This document shows, piece after piece, positions 24,277-33,814 of a DNA stretch of 64,000 nucleotides. The DNA comes from Vampirovibrio chlorellavorus (GTDB lineage Bacteria; Cyanobacteriota; Vampirovibrionia; Vampirovibrionales; Vampirovibrionaceae). A program made the position numbers and the translations under genes. How positions within the stretch are numbered: position 1 is the first letter of the stretch; each line of letters opens with the position of its first letter. Where the stretch lies: positions 1 through 64,000 of the forward strand of contig QFWI01000009.1 of assembly GCA_003149345.1 (NCBI GenBank), read 5' to 3'. The notes beneath the pieces were generated by a model. That model ran no database searches. It had not been told where the DNA came from and saw nothing but the letters and a program-made list of their open reading frames with translations.

Positions 24277-26055
24277 ATGGTAGCCAGCCCCTTACTGCTC
24301 GACGTTCGCTTTACCCTGATTGACGTAAAAACAGTGACCACCCGGCAGTCCCGCACACACCGTGCCAGTCAGGCGCCGGGCAACGAGCCCCCCACGGTTC
24401 TCACGGAAATCAGCTGCGTTCAACTGCGGCGGGGGGAAATCAGCGAAACCCTGCACCTCAGTGTGCCCGACAACGCCTTGACACCGGACACCCTGCAAAG
24501 CATCGCTCATTTTATAGGGCGGGATGTGATCCTGTGGGCCAATCCCTGCCTGAAGGCCAATAAGGTTTATCGCCACTTCAAGCTGACCCAGCCACGAGAC
24601 CGCCAGCTTTCCCTGCGGCAGGTGGCCCAAACCACCTTACCGGGCTTACCCTCCTACCAGCTCAAGCGACTGGCCACCCATTTCAATCTGGAAACCAATG
24701 GGCTGGAACGCAACGGCAATGCGGCCATTACCGCCGCCAAGGTCTTTGCCCGGCTGCTCCCCCTGCTGAACCAACAAGGCGTGTCCCGTTTTGATCAGCT
24801 GCTGAGTCGCTGTACGCCCTTCCCCCAGCGGGTTCGACGTACCCGGGACGATCTGGCCTTTGATCGGCAACAGTTGAAACACTACCCCACCGGGCCCGGC
24901 GTGTACTTTATGAAAAACCGCACCGGGGACATTCTGTACATCGGCAAGGCCAAAAACCTGAAAAAACGCCTCAAGAGCTACTTCCAGAAGCAATCTCGCC
25001 TGCCTCCCAAAATTGCCGTGATGATGCGGCAAATGGCCCATATTGAAGTGACCGTGGTGGGCTCGGAACTGGAAGCCCTGTTGCTGGAATCCCGGCTGAT
25101 CAAGGAGCATCAGCCCTTTTTCAACCAAAAAATCAAAAACTACCAGCGCATGGTCTTTCTGGGCATTACCGTGCAGGAGGCTTTCCCCCGGCTGCGGGTA
25201 GTGGCGGACACCACAGACCCCACCATGGCTTACGTGGGGCCCTTTCACGCCATCAGCGCCCTCAAGGAACGGGTGACCAACCTCAACCGCATTTTTGGCC
25301 TGCGCGATTGCAACGAGCAGACCTTTCAGGCGCACCGGCACTCGCCCTGTATGCAATACCAGTTGGGCCTGTGCAGCGGCCCCTGTGCGGCAAAAATCAG
25401 CCAGGGCGATTATCAGGCCCTGGTGGCGGATTTTCTGCGTTTTTTACGGCAACAGCCCTGTAACGCCGTGGACGGCTTAATCGCCAAGCGAGACGCTTAC
25501 ACCGAGGCCCTGCGCTTTGAGAAGGCCGCCCTGGTGCATGCCCAACTGGAACAATTGACCCAGTTAAGCAAAGCCAGCGAGCGCCTGATTGAGGCCGTGG
25601 AGCAGCGCCATTGCCTGCTGGTGTTACCCGGTGGGCTGCCCCTTGATCAGACCAGTGATCAGACCGGTGATCAGGTCGGCCAGTTTCGGGTACTCAGCGT
25701 GCTTCAGGGGCAACCCCAGGACTGGCAAACCCTGGATGCCCGCCATCTGGACTGGGACGCCTGGCGAACCTGGATTGCGGAGACGCTTGTGGCCCTGAGT
25801 AATCTGAGTCAATCCACGGCCATTCCCAAGATTTTCTACGAGGAGGCCCGCCTGATTGATCAGTGGTTACGTCATCGAGCCGATGAGGTAGAAGCCGTCA
25901 TTCCACTGGGGCAACCCGCAGCGCCTTTATCCGTGGAGGCTGTGTTTAACCAGCTGCTGCTGGTCGTCAGCCCGGAAACGCACGAACAACTGGCATTATC
26001 GGTCTCTCTGGAAGAAGCGGAAGAAGCCTGGCAGTGGGAGCAGGATGTGATTTAA
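24277..26055 (+). CDS. GIY-YIG nuclease of the Cho/UvrC type fused to a degenerate DEDDh exonuclease domain
   Basis: 592 residues from ATG 24277. Residues 1-165 align in outline with the DnaQ-like exonuclease of DnaQ-UvrC fusions, but the DxE motif is DVK (16-18), the HNAxFD motif is ANPCLK and the late HRAxxDA motif is NGNAAITA, so it should be inactive. Residues about 206-285 form a GIY-YIG domain (GPGVYFMKNRTGDILYIGKAKNLKKRLKSYF, Glu in LLLESRLIKEHQP) with catalytic residues intact. Four Cys (DC, SPCMQYQ, GLCSGPC) match the UvrC Fe-S cluster ligands. There are no UvrB-binding or RNase H-like UvrC domains. It probably incises 3' of DNA lesions in excision repair; a photolyase converges on it. 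Confidence 0.85.
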   Translation: MVASPLLLDVRFTLIDVKTVTTRQSRTHRASQAPGNEPPTVLTEISCVQLRRGEISETLHLSVPDNALTPDTLQSIAHFIGRDVILWANPCLKANKVYRHFKLTQPRDRQLSLRQVAQTTLPGLPSYQLKRLATHFNLETNGLERNGNAAITAAKVFARLLPLLNQQGVSRFDQLLSRCTPFPQRVRRTRDDLAFDRQQLKHYPTGPGVYFMKNRTGDILYIGKAKNLKKRLKSYFQKQSRLPPKIAVMMRQMAHIEVTVVGSELEALLLESRLIKEHQPFFNQKIKNYQRMVFLGITVQEAFPRLRVVADTTDPTMAYVGPFHAISALKERVTNLNRIFGLRDCNEQTFQAHRHSPCMQYQLGLCSGPCAAKISQGDYQALVADFLRFLRQQPCNAVDGLIAKRDAYTEALRFEKAALVHAQLEQLTQLSKASERLIEAVEQRHCLLVLPGGLPLDQTSDQTGDQVGQFRVLSVLQGQPQDWQTLDARHLDWDAWRTWIAETLVALSNLSQSTAIPKIFYEEARLIDQWLRHRADEVEAVIPLGQPAAPLSVEAVFNQLLLVVSPETHEQLALSVSLEEAEEAWQWEQDVI

Positions 26056-26079
26056 AGCCTGCTGAAAGCCGCTTTCCGT

Positions 26080-27507
26080 TCAGCTGACGGGCTGGCCGAT
26101 GCCTTTGTACAGGGCCAAGGCCTTGCTGCGAGCGACGGCATGATCCACGATGGGGTGCGGATAGGTTTTACCCAACTGAACGCCCGCATCCAGCAAGGTC
26201 AACGGCGGGGCCTCCCAGGGGGCGTGAATGTATTTGGCGGGTAGCTTGGCCAGCTCCGGCACCCAGCGGCGAATATACGTGCCATCCGGGTCAAATTTCT
26301 GACTTTGGGTGATGGGGTTAAAAATTCGGAAAAACGGTTGGGCATCGGCCCCGCAACCGCCTACCCACTGCCAGTTCAGGCTGTTCTGGGCCAAATCGGC
26401 GTCCACCAGGGTGTCCCAAAACCAGCGGGCCCCGTCGTACCAGGAGATCATCAGGTCTTTAGTCAAGAACGATCCCACGATCATGCGCACCCGGTTGTGC
26501 ATCCAGCCCAGTCGCCACAGTTGTCGCATCCCGGCATCCACGATGGGGTAGCCCGTTTCCCCCTTGCACCAGGCGGAAAAGAACGCTTCATCCAGCGTCC
26601 AGGGCAGTTCGTTGAACTTGGGCTTAAGAGGCTGCTCCGGGGTATGCGGAAAGTGAAACAGTACGTGGTAGGCAAATTCTCGCCAGGCGATTTCCCGCAG
26701 GAAGTGCTTGCCGCTGGCCCGTTCCGTATCAGCCACGGCCTGCCAGATTTGCCGGGGGGAGATTTCCCCGTGCTTGAGATAGGCCGACAACCGAGAGGTA
26801 CCGTCCACGGCGGGAATATCTCGTTGCGTACCATAGCCGTCCTGCTTCTCAGCCATAAACGATTGCAAGAGCGCTTGCGCGGGCCGCTCTCCGGGTTGCC
26901 AAAAGGCCCGCATCTCTTTGTCCCAGGGAATGTTGGGCAGCAGGGCCAAATCGTCCAGGGTCAGGCTGTCCGGCCACTGGGCTGGACTGCTCAGGTTATG
27001 GGGGGCGGGCAAGGGGGAGAGTGTCGGCAGTTTCTCCAGGCAGCGCTTAAAAAAGGGCGTGTACACCTGATAGGGATTGCCGCTACCGGTTTGCAGCGAG
27101 TCTGGCTCCCAGATGAGGGTGCCGCCCTTGTGAATGACCAGCTCAATGCCTTGAGCCGCCAGGGCGCTTTGCAAGGCGACTTGCTGACGAATGGCTTCCG
27201 GTTCATAACGGGCGTTACAGTGGATTTGTCGGGCCTCAGTCTGTTGGGCCAAGCGGGCCAGTTCGCCCAGGCTCTCTCCGTTGCGTAGAACCAACCGGGA
27301 TCGCAAGGCTTGTAAATCGCTGGAAAGGGCGGTCAGGGAGCCATGCAGCCACACCCGATCGGCGGCTCCCAACGGCCAGGCCCCTTCGCCGGGCACATCC
27401 CCAATATAGACGGGAATGAGGGGCAAACCCGTTTTTATGGCTGCCGTCAGGGCCGGGTTATCGGCCAACCGCAAATCCTGTCGAAACCAGACCAGAACGG
27501 CGCTCAT
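26080..27507 (-). CDS. phrB: deoxyribodipyrimidine photolyase
   Basis: 475 residues. The N-terminal antenna-binding Rossmann domain starts [17 protein letters not shown]. The FAD-binding half has [90 protein letters not shown] and [16 protein letters not shown], typical of class I CPD photolyases. It repairs UV pyrimidine dimers using blue light. The gene overlaps the upstream TetR gene by 4 bp. Confidence 0.94.
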   Translation of the reverse strand: MSAVLVWFRQDLRLADNPALTAAIKTGLPLIPVYIGDVPGEGAWPLGAADRVWLHGSLTALSSDLQALRSRLVLRNGESLGELARLAQQTEARQIHCNARYEPEAIRQQVALQSALAAQGIELVIHKGGTLIWEPDSLQTGSGNPYQVYTPFFKRCLEKLPTLSPLPAPHNLSSPAQWPDSLTLDDLALLPNIPWDKEMRAFWQPGERPAQALLQSFMAEKQDGYGTQRDIPAVDGTSRLSAYLKHGEISPRQIWQAVADTERASGKHFLREIAWREFAYHVLFHFPHTPEQPLKPKFNELPWTLDEAFFSAWCKGETGYPIVDAGMRQLWRLGWMHNRVRMIVGSFLTKDLMISWYDGARWFWDTLVDADLAQNSLNWQWVGGCGADAQPFFRIFNPITQSQKFDPDGTYIRRWVPELAKLPAKYIHAPWEAPPLTLLDAGVQLGKTYPHPIVDHAVARSKALALYKGIGQPVS

Positions 27508-28163
27508 GCGGTCGGTTCCGAAGCGGGCGGTGTGGGAGGCACAGCAATGCCATCCAGAAAGATATCCACCATTTTGCTGGCGCAGGCCCGGGTGTCAAAA
27601 TCTCGACCTTCGTGGGCCATTCTCAGGGTGGTCATGGCGTCTATCCAGCTGATGAAATACAGGGCCAGGGTATCCGGGTTTTCAGAGGGGCCGATTTCCC
27701 CCGCCTGCCGGGCTTCTTCAAAAATCCCGATAATGGGGCTGATGAGATAAAAGCGATGGGCATCGACCACCTGTTTCATATGGGCTTCATCCAGATGCTC
27801 GCTGGCGTCGCGCACCATGGTGCTGAGTGAGGTGGGCGAAAAGCGGAAATACCCTTCGGACAGGCGATAGAGCTTCTCCCGGAAGTCCTTGCAGCGCTTG
27901 ATGCCCGCCATCAGCATTTCGTTCCCGTGGCGCATCATTTCCACCACCACTTCCGTAAATAAGGTTTCCTTGTCCGTAAAGTGGTAATAAATGGTGGGTT
28001 TGGTGAGTCCCACCGAGCTGACCAGATCGTTCATGGAAACGGCACTGAAGCCCTTTTGGCGAAACAATTGCTTGGCGTGCTGCAAAATTTCAGCACGGGC
28101 ATCGCCCGGTTTGCTTTTACCGGCGGTGTGGACAACAGAGGATTTTGATTGTTGCGGCGTCAT
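27504..28163 (-). CDS. TetR-family transcriptional regulator
   Basis: 219 residues. The N-terminal HTH (about 21-66) reads [47 protein letters not shown]. The C-terminal ligand domain has no recognisable specificity. It is the first gene of an operon with photolyase. A palindrome TATACCnnnnGGTA(T/G)A occurs twice in the divergent promoter region, once over a -10 pointing at this gene, so autorepression and repression of the divergent transcript are likely. Confidence 0.9.
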   Translation of the reverse strand: MTPQQSKSSVVHTAGKSKPGDARAEILQHAKQLFRQKGFSAVSMNDLVSSVGLTKPTIYYHFTDKETLFTEVVVEMMRHGNEMLMAGIKRCKDFREKLYRLSEGYFRFSPTSLSTMVRDASEHLDEAHMKQVVDAHRFYLISPIIGIFEEARQAGEIGPSENPDTLALYFISWIDAMTTLRMAHEGRDFDTRACASKMVDIFLDGIAVPPTPPASEPTA

Positions 28164-28316
28164 GGGCTGTCACTCGCTTGCGATTAAATATAGGTTGATA
28201 TGAAACGGTTGTGAGTCAAGTGGATGAAGCTTGATCCCGGTAAAAAATCTTAATTAACAGTTACTTAAAATAAGTGTTTAAAACCGGCTAAACCATCAGA
28301 CCAGGATTTGCCTTGA

Positions 28317-28334
28317 AGTATACCATACGGTAGA
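28317..28334 (-). promoter_or_regulatory. TetR operator 1 over the -10 of the tetR-phrB promoter
   Basis: TATACC-ATAC-GGTAGA at 28319-28334 overlaps a minus-strand TATACT -10 (28317-28322). It shares arms and 4-nt spacing with operator 2 exactly 100 bp away. Confidence 0.6.
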
Positions 28335-28385
28335 AGCATTTTCAGCCCTCGCCATTGGGCTCATCCTTCAAATGAGGGAATAGGG

Positions 28386-28434
28386 TTGACATTCCTCAGA
28401 TTGGATCTATTATTCTAGTATACCTTTCGGTATA
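28386..28434 (+). promoter_or_regulatory. promoter with TetR operator 2
   Basis: TTGACA (28386-28391), 16 bp, TATTAT (28408-28413), then the perfect palindrome TATACCTTTCGGTATA at 28419-28434 covering the expected transcription start. Classic geometry for repression. Confidence 0.75.
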
Positions 28435-28541
28435 TGACTTTAGCAAAATTTAACCGCTCTACTATTTGGTGCTTCCGTTGTTCTACAACTTTCCAACTGA
28501 CTCTTTATATAAAATCCTGGATAATACGACGAGAACTCTTT

Positions 28542-28574
28542 GATCACACAACACTGTGTGATCTTTTCTTTTTT
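28542..28574 (+). terminator. strong intrinsic terminator in the leader before the FAD oxidoreductase
   Basis: A perfect 9-bp stem GATCACACA/TGTGTGATC (28542-28550, 28555-28563) with ACAC loop is followed by TTTTCTTTTTT. It lies 43 bp before the next start codon and about 120 nt after the expected start of the TetR-controlled transcript. Confidence 0.88.
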
Positions 28575-28616
28575 GGACAAGTTTTGGACTCGTGAAGTCT
28601 TGGAAAGGGCATAGGA

Positions 28617-29909
28617 ATGTCTCACCCCCGGATTGATGCGCTCATTATCGGTGCCGGACTGGCCGGATTAACCGCCGCCCGACTGCTTAACCAACAAGGC
28701 CTGTCCTGCCAGCTGCTGGAAGCCACGGAATCTGTGGGGGGACGGGTCAAAACCGATGCCTTTGAAGGCTTCCTGCTGGATCGGGGCTTTCAGGTGCTGC
28801 TTTCCGCTTACCCGGAATGTCAGGCCCTGCTGGATTATGACCGCCTGCAACTCAAACCTTTTTATAATGGTTCCCTGATCTGGACGGGACAAGGCTTTGA
28901 AAAGGTAGCCGATCCCTGGCGGCACCCTTGGGATGCCGTCCAAAGCGTGGGGAATTCCATTGGCACGCTCATGGACAAATTCAAAGTGGCCAAGCTGCGG
29001 CAACAGGTGCTGTCCGGCTCGCACTCAAGCTGCTTCCAATCCCCGGAAACCACCACGCTGGCCTATTTGCGCAACTTCGGCTTTTCCAAAAATATGATCG
29101 AACGCTTTTTCCGCCCCTTTCTGGGCGGTATTTTCCTGGAGTCGGATCTGGCCACTTCCAGCCGCTTTTTTGAGTTTGTGTTTCGCATGTTTGCCCTGGG
29201 TGACGTGGTACTGCCCGCCCACGGCATGCAGGCCATTCCCCAACAATTAGCCGATGGCTTACCCCCCGGCGTTTTACGCCTGAACGCCAAAGTGACCCGC
29301 ATCGAATCGGGTCAGTCAGCGGATCAGCAAGGCGGTCAAGTAACGTTGGCCTCCGGGGAAACCCTGAGCGCCAGGGCCATTTTGCTGGCCACCGATGCCA
29401 AAGACGCTGCCGAGCTGTACCCAACCCTGCCCCCAAGGGCCTTTAACCGAGTGCATTGTCTCTACTTTGCCGAACCCACGGCCCCGCTGGATCTGCCTAT
29501 TCTGGCCTTGAACGCCCAACCCGGCGGTCTGGTGAACAATTTGTGCGTGCCCAGCCTGGTATCGCCCGCTTACGCTCCAGCCGGGCAGCACCTCATCTCG
29601 GTGTCGGTGCTGCAAACGGAATTAAGCGATGATGCGCTAGTGGCAGCGGTGCAAGAAGAACTACAAGGCTGGTTTGGAAATGCGGTTAACAACTGGCGCT
29701 TCCTGAAAGCCTACACCATTCACAAGGCCCTGCCCCGCTTGACGATTCCCGAAAACACCCTGACCCAAGCCCCGGCCCGGTTGGGCGACGGGCTCTTCCA
29801 CTGCGGCGATTACCTGGACACCCCCTCCATTAACGGGGCCATGGCCACGGGTCGCCGGGCCGCTCAGGCCATTTTAGAGTCCCTCAAAACGGCGGTTACC
29901 ACCCCCTGA
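28617..29909 (+). CDS. FAD/NAD(P)-dependent amine oxidase / phytoene desaturase-like oxidoreductase
   Basis: 430 residues. The N-terminal dinucleotide-binding motif is DALIIGAGLAGLTAARLLNQQG (8-29), followed by LEATESVGGRVKTDAFEGFLLDRGFQVLL, typical of the flavin amine oxidase/protoporphyrinogen oxidase/phytoene desaturase superfamily. The C-terminal FAD block is LFHCGDYLDTPSINGAMATGRRAAQAIL. The substrate cannot be told from sequence. A terminator precedes it; CbiX follows 26 bp after its stop. Confidence 0.83.
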   Translation: MSHPRIDALIIGAGLAGLTAARLLNQQGLSCQLLEATESVGGRVKTDAFEGFLLDRGFQVLLSAYPECQALLDYDRLQLKPFYNGSLIWTGQGFEKVADPWRHPWDAVQSVGNSIGTLMDKFKVAKLRQQVLSGSHSSCFQSPETTTLAYLRNFGFSKNMIERFFRPFLGGIFLESDLATSSRFFEFVFRMFALGDVVLPAHGMQAIPQQLADGLPPGVLRLNAKVTRIESGQSADQQGGQVTLASGETLSARAILLATDAKDAAELYPTLPPRAFNRVHCLYFAEPTAPLDLPILALNAQPGGLVNNLCVPSLVSPAYAPAGQHLISVSVLQTELSDDALVAAVQEELQGWFGNAVNNWRFLKAYTIHKALPRLTIPENTLTQAPARLGDGLFHCGDYLDTPSINGAMATGRRAAQAILESLKTAVTTP

Positions 29910-29935
29910 ACCAACAACCCACAAGGAGTTTACCC

Positions 29936-30340
29936 ATGACTTCCACCGACGCATCTGCCACCCGATTGGTGTTACTGGCCCACGGCAGCCGAGATCCTCG
30001 CTGGCAGGCCCCCTTTGTGGAATTATTGAATAAAGCCCGCCAGCAACTGGGGGAATCCGCCGTGGATTTGGCCTACATGGAAATGTGCGCCCCTTCCCTG
30101 CTGGATGTCAGCGAACCGGCCTATCAGCAAGGGGTTCGTCACATCAAGGTGCTGCCCCTGTTTATGTCCGCCGGTGGCCATGTCAGTAAAGATTTGCCCA
30201 TGCTGACTGAACAGGTCATGATGGCCTTTGACGGGCTGGAAGTGGAGATCCTCCCCCCGGTGGGCGAGCATGACACCGTGATCGCGGCCTTCTTGTCCGT
30301 CATTGCCCAAAGCGCCCAGAGCAACTGCCCCCTCTCCTAA
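29936..30340 (+). CDS. cbiX: CbiX-type (small) sirohydrochlorin chelatase
   Basis: 134 residues, the length of CbiXS single-domain chelatases. Metal/substrate His residues are in LLAHGSRDPRW and FMSAGGHVSKDLP. AAGGAG ribosome binding site. It inserts Co or Fe into sirohydrochlorin on the way to cobalamin or siroheme. No other tetrapyrrole synthesis gene is nearby. Same strand and close to the FAD oxidoreductase. Confidence 0.85.
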   Translation: MTSTDASATRLVLLAHGSRDPRWQAPFVELLNKARQQLGESAVDLAYMEMCAPSLLDVSEPAYQQGVRHIKVLPLFMSAGGHVSKDLPMLTEQVMMAFDGLEVEILPPVGEHDTVIAAFLSVIAQSAQSNCPLS

Positions 30341-30432
30341 TCCTAACTCTTCAAATCATCCGTTAAGATAAGGTAGTAGGGAACCGGAACGGCACGTCCA
30401 CATCTCACCCGTTCCCGGCAAGGGGGAAGGCC

Positions 30433-31932
30433 ATGCAAACCAATGAGCAAACCATTCTGGTACTGGGGGCCACGGGCTACGTGGGGGGCCGTCTGGTGCC
30501 TCGCTTGCTCCAGGCGGGTTACCGGGTGCGGGCGGCCAGCCGCTCCATCCGAAAACTGGAGAGCCGCAGCTGGGGTCACCACCCCCTGGTGGAACTGGCG
30601 GCCGTGGATGTCACCGATCTGGACTCCCTGAGCCAGGCGGTGAAAGGCTGTACGGTGGCCTACTACCTGGTGCATTCCATGGATCCCTCCAATCAGGATT
30701 TTTCCGAGGTGGATCGCATGGCGGCGGCCAACATGGTGCAAGCCGCCCAGCAGGCCGGGCTCAGCCGCATTATTTACCTCAGCGGTCTGGGGCACGATGA
30801 CGGCGATCTCAGCAAGCACCTAAAGTCCCGCACCGAAGTGGCCCAGATTTTAAGCGAAGGCCCGGTGCCAATCACCGTTCTGCGGGCGGCCATGATCATC
30901 GGATCGGGTAGCGCCTCCTTCGAGATTTTGCGCTATCTGGTGGATCGCCTGCCGGTCATGATCACCCCCAAATGGCTGTCCACCCCCTGTCAGCCCATCG
31001 CCATCCGCAATGTCCTCAACTATCTGCTGGGTTGCCTGCAACACCCGGAAACCACCGGACAAACCTATGACATCGGCGGGAAAGATATTCTGACCTATCG
31101 GCAACTCATGGAAATTTATTCGGAAGAGGCCAAGCTGGGCCATCGCTGGATTATTCCCATTCCCTTCTTTACGCCCACCCTCAGCTCCTACTGGATTCAT
31201 CTGGTCACCCCGGTATCGGCTAGCATCGCCCGGCCCCTGGCCGAAGGATTGCGGAACCCGGTCATCTGTGGGGAAAGCCGCATCCGGGAGATCATCCCCC
31301 AGGACTTGCTGAGCGTGCGTGAGGCCATCCATCTGGCCCTGGACAATATCGTCCGCCAGAGCGTGGAAAGCCACTGGACGGACGCCGGCTACCTGCCGCC
31401 AGTGGAAACCCGCTACCCCGGCGACCCGGACTGGTCGGGCGGTACCCTGTTCAAGGATCGGCGGGTGATTCGGGTGGAAGGCTGCGCCAACGACTTATGG
31501 CAGGCCATTGTGCGCATTGGCGGGGAAAACGGTTGGTATTACGGTAACTGGCTGTGGAGCATCCGGGGACTGTTGGATAAACTCTTCGGCGGGGTGGGCA
31601 GCTACCGGGGACGTCGGGATCCCGAACGGGTCTATCCGGGGGACGCTCTGGACTTCTGGCGGGTACTGAACGTGGACGAGCCCAAACGCCTGCGCCTGCT
31701 GGCGGAAATGAAAGTACCCGGGCTGGCCGTACTGGAATTTTTAATCACCCCAGTTGAAAACGGCCAACTGGAGTTGGCCCAAACCGCCTGGTTCGCCCCC
31801 CGTGGCCTGGGAGGGCTGTTGTACTGGTACGCGGTGGCCCCTTTGCACAACCTGGTGTTCAACGGCATGCTGCGAGGGATTGCCAAGGCTTCCCACCGTC
31901 CCCTGTTGCAAGGCCCCGTGCGTACCCATTAA
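30433..31932 (+). CDS. SDR/NmrA-like NAD(P)-binding protein with C-terminal DUF2867
   Basis: 499 residues. The Rossmann N-terminus ILVLGATGYVGGRLVPRLLQAGYRVRAASRS (9-39) is followed by an atypical extended SDR (YLSGLGHDD, VLRAAMIIGSGSASFEI, PIAIRNVLNYL). From about 335 a SRPBCC-like DUF2867 domain follows (GGTLFKDRRVIRVEG, YGNWLWSIRGLLDKLFGGVG, APRGLGGLLYWYAVAPLHNLVFNGML). This pairing is widespread, but the function is unknown. AGGGGGAAGG ribosome binding site. Confidence 0.85.
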   Translation: MQTNEQTILVLGATGYVGGRLVPRLLQAGYRVRAASRSIRKLESRSWGHHPLVELAAVDVTDLDSLSQAVKGCTVAYYLVHSMDPSNQDFSEVDRMAAANMVQAAQQAGLSRIIYLSGLGHDDGDLSKHLKSRTEVAQILSEGPVPITVLRAAMIIGSGSASFEILRYLVDRLPVMITPKWLSTPCQPIAIRNVLNYLLGCLQHPETTGQTYDIGGKDILTYRQLMEIYSEEAKLGHRWIIPIPFFTPTLSSYWIHLVTPVSASIARPLAEGLRNPVICGESRIREIIPQDLLSVREAIHLALDNIVRQSVESHWTDAGYLPPVETRYPGDPDWSGGTLFKDRRVIRVEGCANDLWQAIVRIGGENGWYYGNWLWSIRGLLDKLFGGVGSYRGRRDPERVYPGDALDFWRVLNVDEPKRLRLLAEMKVPGLAVLEFLITPVENGQLELAQTAWFAPRGLGGLLYWYAVAPLHNLVFNGMLRGIAKASHRPLLQGPVRTH

Positions 31933-32152
31933 AAAATAGGCGAAGGCAGCCTCGCTTAAAAATAAACTTAACAGCGGCCTCGGTTTTGGGCAAAATAGAC
32001 GCAGGTTTCGTTTTCTTTCGTTCAGTTTCCCTGACGCGTCACTTTCTGTTGGAAAGGCACGGTTCTCCCTGAGTTTTCCCGTCACGAATCCGCTTACGCC
32101 CAAGCGCCCGCTGGCGCCCTTTGCGCCGATTGCCAAAGGGCCTCAGTCACCC

Positions 32153-33493
32153 GTGCCATTTTCCGCCCCGCTGTTTGGCCCGCCCGTCCCCGGCGATCAG
32201 TTTACCCCCTGGCGGCAGGCCCTCACGCCAGAGGGACTGGCCTTTCATTACTACGACCTGGGGGAGGCTTACTACAAAGCCAGCCGCTTTGGACACGCCA
32301 TTCAGGCCTATGATCAGTACCTGACCCTGAAACCCAGCGACGTGCAGGTCTTAAACAAGCGTGGGGTAGCCAAGGCCGCCAAAAAAGACTACGTAGGCGC
32401 CATCGCCGATTACAGCATGGCCATTGCCATTAATCCCCAGTTTTACAATGCCTACCTGAACCGGGGCAACCTGTGGGTTTATCTAGGAGACTTCGCCCAG
32501 AAAGTGGGGCTACCGGAAATCGCCCAGCGGGATTACCAGTTGGCCCTGAACGATTATGGGCAGGCCGTCCGCATCAACCCCATGAACAGCGCCGCCTACG
32601 AAAACCGGGCCGAACTTTACTCGGATCTGGGTTTGCACAACCTGGCCCTGCAAGACAAAGGCCGGGTCATCCAGCTTCAGAAAATGAAAACCCCAACCTC
32701 GCTGGGCTTACCCGTCTGTCCCCCACGGGTGGCCCTGGTGCTGGCCAACGATGATTACGTTGGTTACGATAACGATTTGCAGGGCGGCCCCCTCCGGGAT
32801 GCCGAGCGGGTGGCCAGCCTGCTGCGTCGGCAAGGGTTTTATGTCATGACCTGTTACAACCAAAACGGGCCAGCCATGAAGGCCCAGGTGCGCCAGTTCA
32901 CCAACAAGTTGCGGGAGAATCCGGGGGCCGTGTCCCTAGTGTATTATTCCGGCCACGGCGGGTCTATTAACGGAAACAATTACCTCATTCCCACCGAATT
33001 TACCGGCTCCCTGCCCCCCGACTTCGAGCAAAGCGCGGTTTCCGTGGATTATTTGCTGAAGGAGTTGAAGAACGCGGGCAGCTACTTCAACATGATTTTT
33101 CTGGATGCCTGCCGCACCCCCCTCATGAACGGTCCCCTGTTTCGCTCCGGCAAAACCGCTTTAAAGCAGTGGGAAACGGAACCCGGCCCCGGTCTGGCCA
33201 ACACCTGGATTGAATACGCCTCCCGCCCCAAAATGCCAGCCATCCAGAAGGGCAATGAAGGTCTGTACACCAAGTATCTGGTGGAATTTATGGGCCGCCC
33301 CGACCTGAACCTCAAGGAAGTGTCCATGTACACCAGCTACGCCCTGGAAAGCGACCCCACCGCCCAGCGGGAAGGTCAGCACGCCCGCACCCAAACCGAC
33401 TTATCGCACACGGAAAGTATTGCCCAGGCCTTTTCCTTTGCCCGGCATTGCGCAAACCCATTGCCGCATGTGCGTTTGTCCACAACCCTGTAA
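32153..33493 (+). CDS. TPR-caspase (C14 family) protease
   Basis: 446 residues from GTG 32153. After PLFGPP, tetratricopeptide units span about 30-175 (FHYYDLGEAYYKASRFGHAIQAYDQYLTLKP and two or three more). From about 190 a caspase p20-like domain follows: RVALVLANDDYVGYDNDLQGGPLRDAERVASLLRRQGF, YYSGHGG with catalytic His268 and FLDACRTP with catalytic Cys320. The dyad is intact. No signal peptide. Prokaryotic caspase homologues act in stress response, cell death or defence; no effector partner is adjacent. The frame is open upstream with coding-like sequence (PVTNPLTPKRPLAPFAP), so the real start may be earlier at an unusual codon. Confidence 0.85.
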   Translation: MPFSAPLFGPPVPGDQFTPWRQALTPEGLAFHYYDLGEAYYKASRFGHAIQAYDQYLTLKPSDVQVLNKRGVAKAAKKDYVGAIADYSMAIAINPQFYNAYLNRGNLWVYLGDFAQKVGLPEIAQRDYQLALNDYGQAVRINPMNSAAYENRAELYSDLGLHNLALQDKGRVIQLQKMKTPTSLGLPVCPPRVALVLANDDYVGYDNDLQGGPLRDAERVASLLRRQGFYVMTCYNQNGPAMKAQVRQFTNKLRENPGAVSLVYYSGHGGSINGNNYLIPTEFTGSLPPDFEQSAVSVDYLLKELKNAGSYFNMIFLDACRTPLMNGPLFRSGKTALKQWETEPGPGLANTWIEYASRPKMPAIQKGNEGLYTKYLVEFMGRPDLNLKEVSMYTSYALESDPTAQREGQHARTQTDLSHTESIAQAFSFARHCANPLPHVRLSTTL

Positions 33494-33500
33494 ACAAGCT

Positions 33501-33530
33501 GGATGGGCCACTCACCATCCCCGCGTTTTT
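33501..33530 (+). terminator. terminator-like hairpin after the caspase gene
   Basis: Stem GGATGG/CCATCC (33501-33506, 33515-33520) then CCGCGTTTTT. Confidence 0.5.
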
Positions 33531-33547
33531 GATTAGGCGTTATTGAA

Positions 33548-33751
33548 TCAGGCGTAAATATCCAGTTTTCGGCCTAAAGCGGGATTCAAGGGCGGGCTGG
33601 GTTTGCTGGGGACTGGATGGGTCACCTGCCCAAACGAAACGGTTTTGACCCCAAACGCTGGCGAAGTCCCCACCAGCGGCGCAGTCGGCTGCATAGGATG
33701 CGGCAGGGCATATTGAACAGGGTAATGACTTCCAAAGGATTGGATACGCAT
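33548..33751 (-). CDS. small Pro-rich protein of unknown function
   Basis: 67 residues, MRIQSFGSHYPVQY..., with 13 Pro and motifs QSFGS (4-8) and TVSFGQV (37-43). No hydrophobic segment and no ribosome binding site of note. It looks like the disordered N-terminus shared by other unknown proteins here, without a following domain. Could be a truncated relic. Confidence 0.35.
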   Translation of the reverse strand: MRIQSFGSHYPVQYALPHPMQPTAPLVGTSPAFGVKTVSFGQVTHPVPSKPSPPLNPALGRKLDIYA

Positions 33752-33786
33752 GGCAGAAGTCCCGTTTTTGAGTTGATCGCCTTGGT

Positions 33787-33814
33787 CAGGCCTGAGTCAG
33801 CAGGCTTGAGTCAG
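33787..33814 (+). repeat. two tandem copies of a 14-bp unit
   Basis: CAGGCCTGAGTCAG (33787-33800) and CAGGCTTGAGTCAG (33801-33814) differ at one position. Confidence 0.8.

Noticed and set aside
26305..27288. 327-codon open frame antisense to photolyase
   Set aside because: Photolyase on the other strand is unambiguous; this frame has no recognisable features.
28434..28601. 55-codon frame in the TetR-controlled leader
   Set aside because: Its ATG lies inside the operator at the expected transcription start, and the frame runs through a strong terminator.
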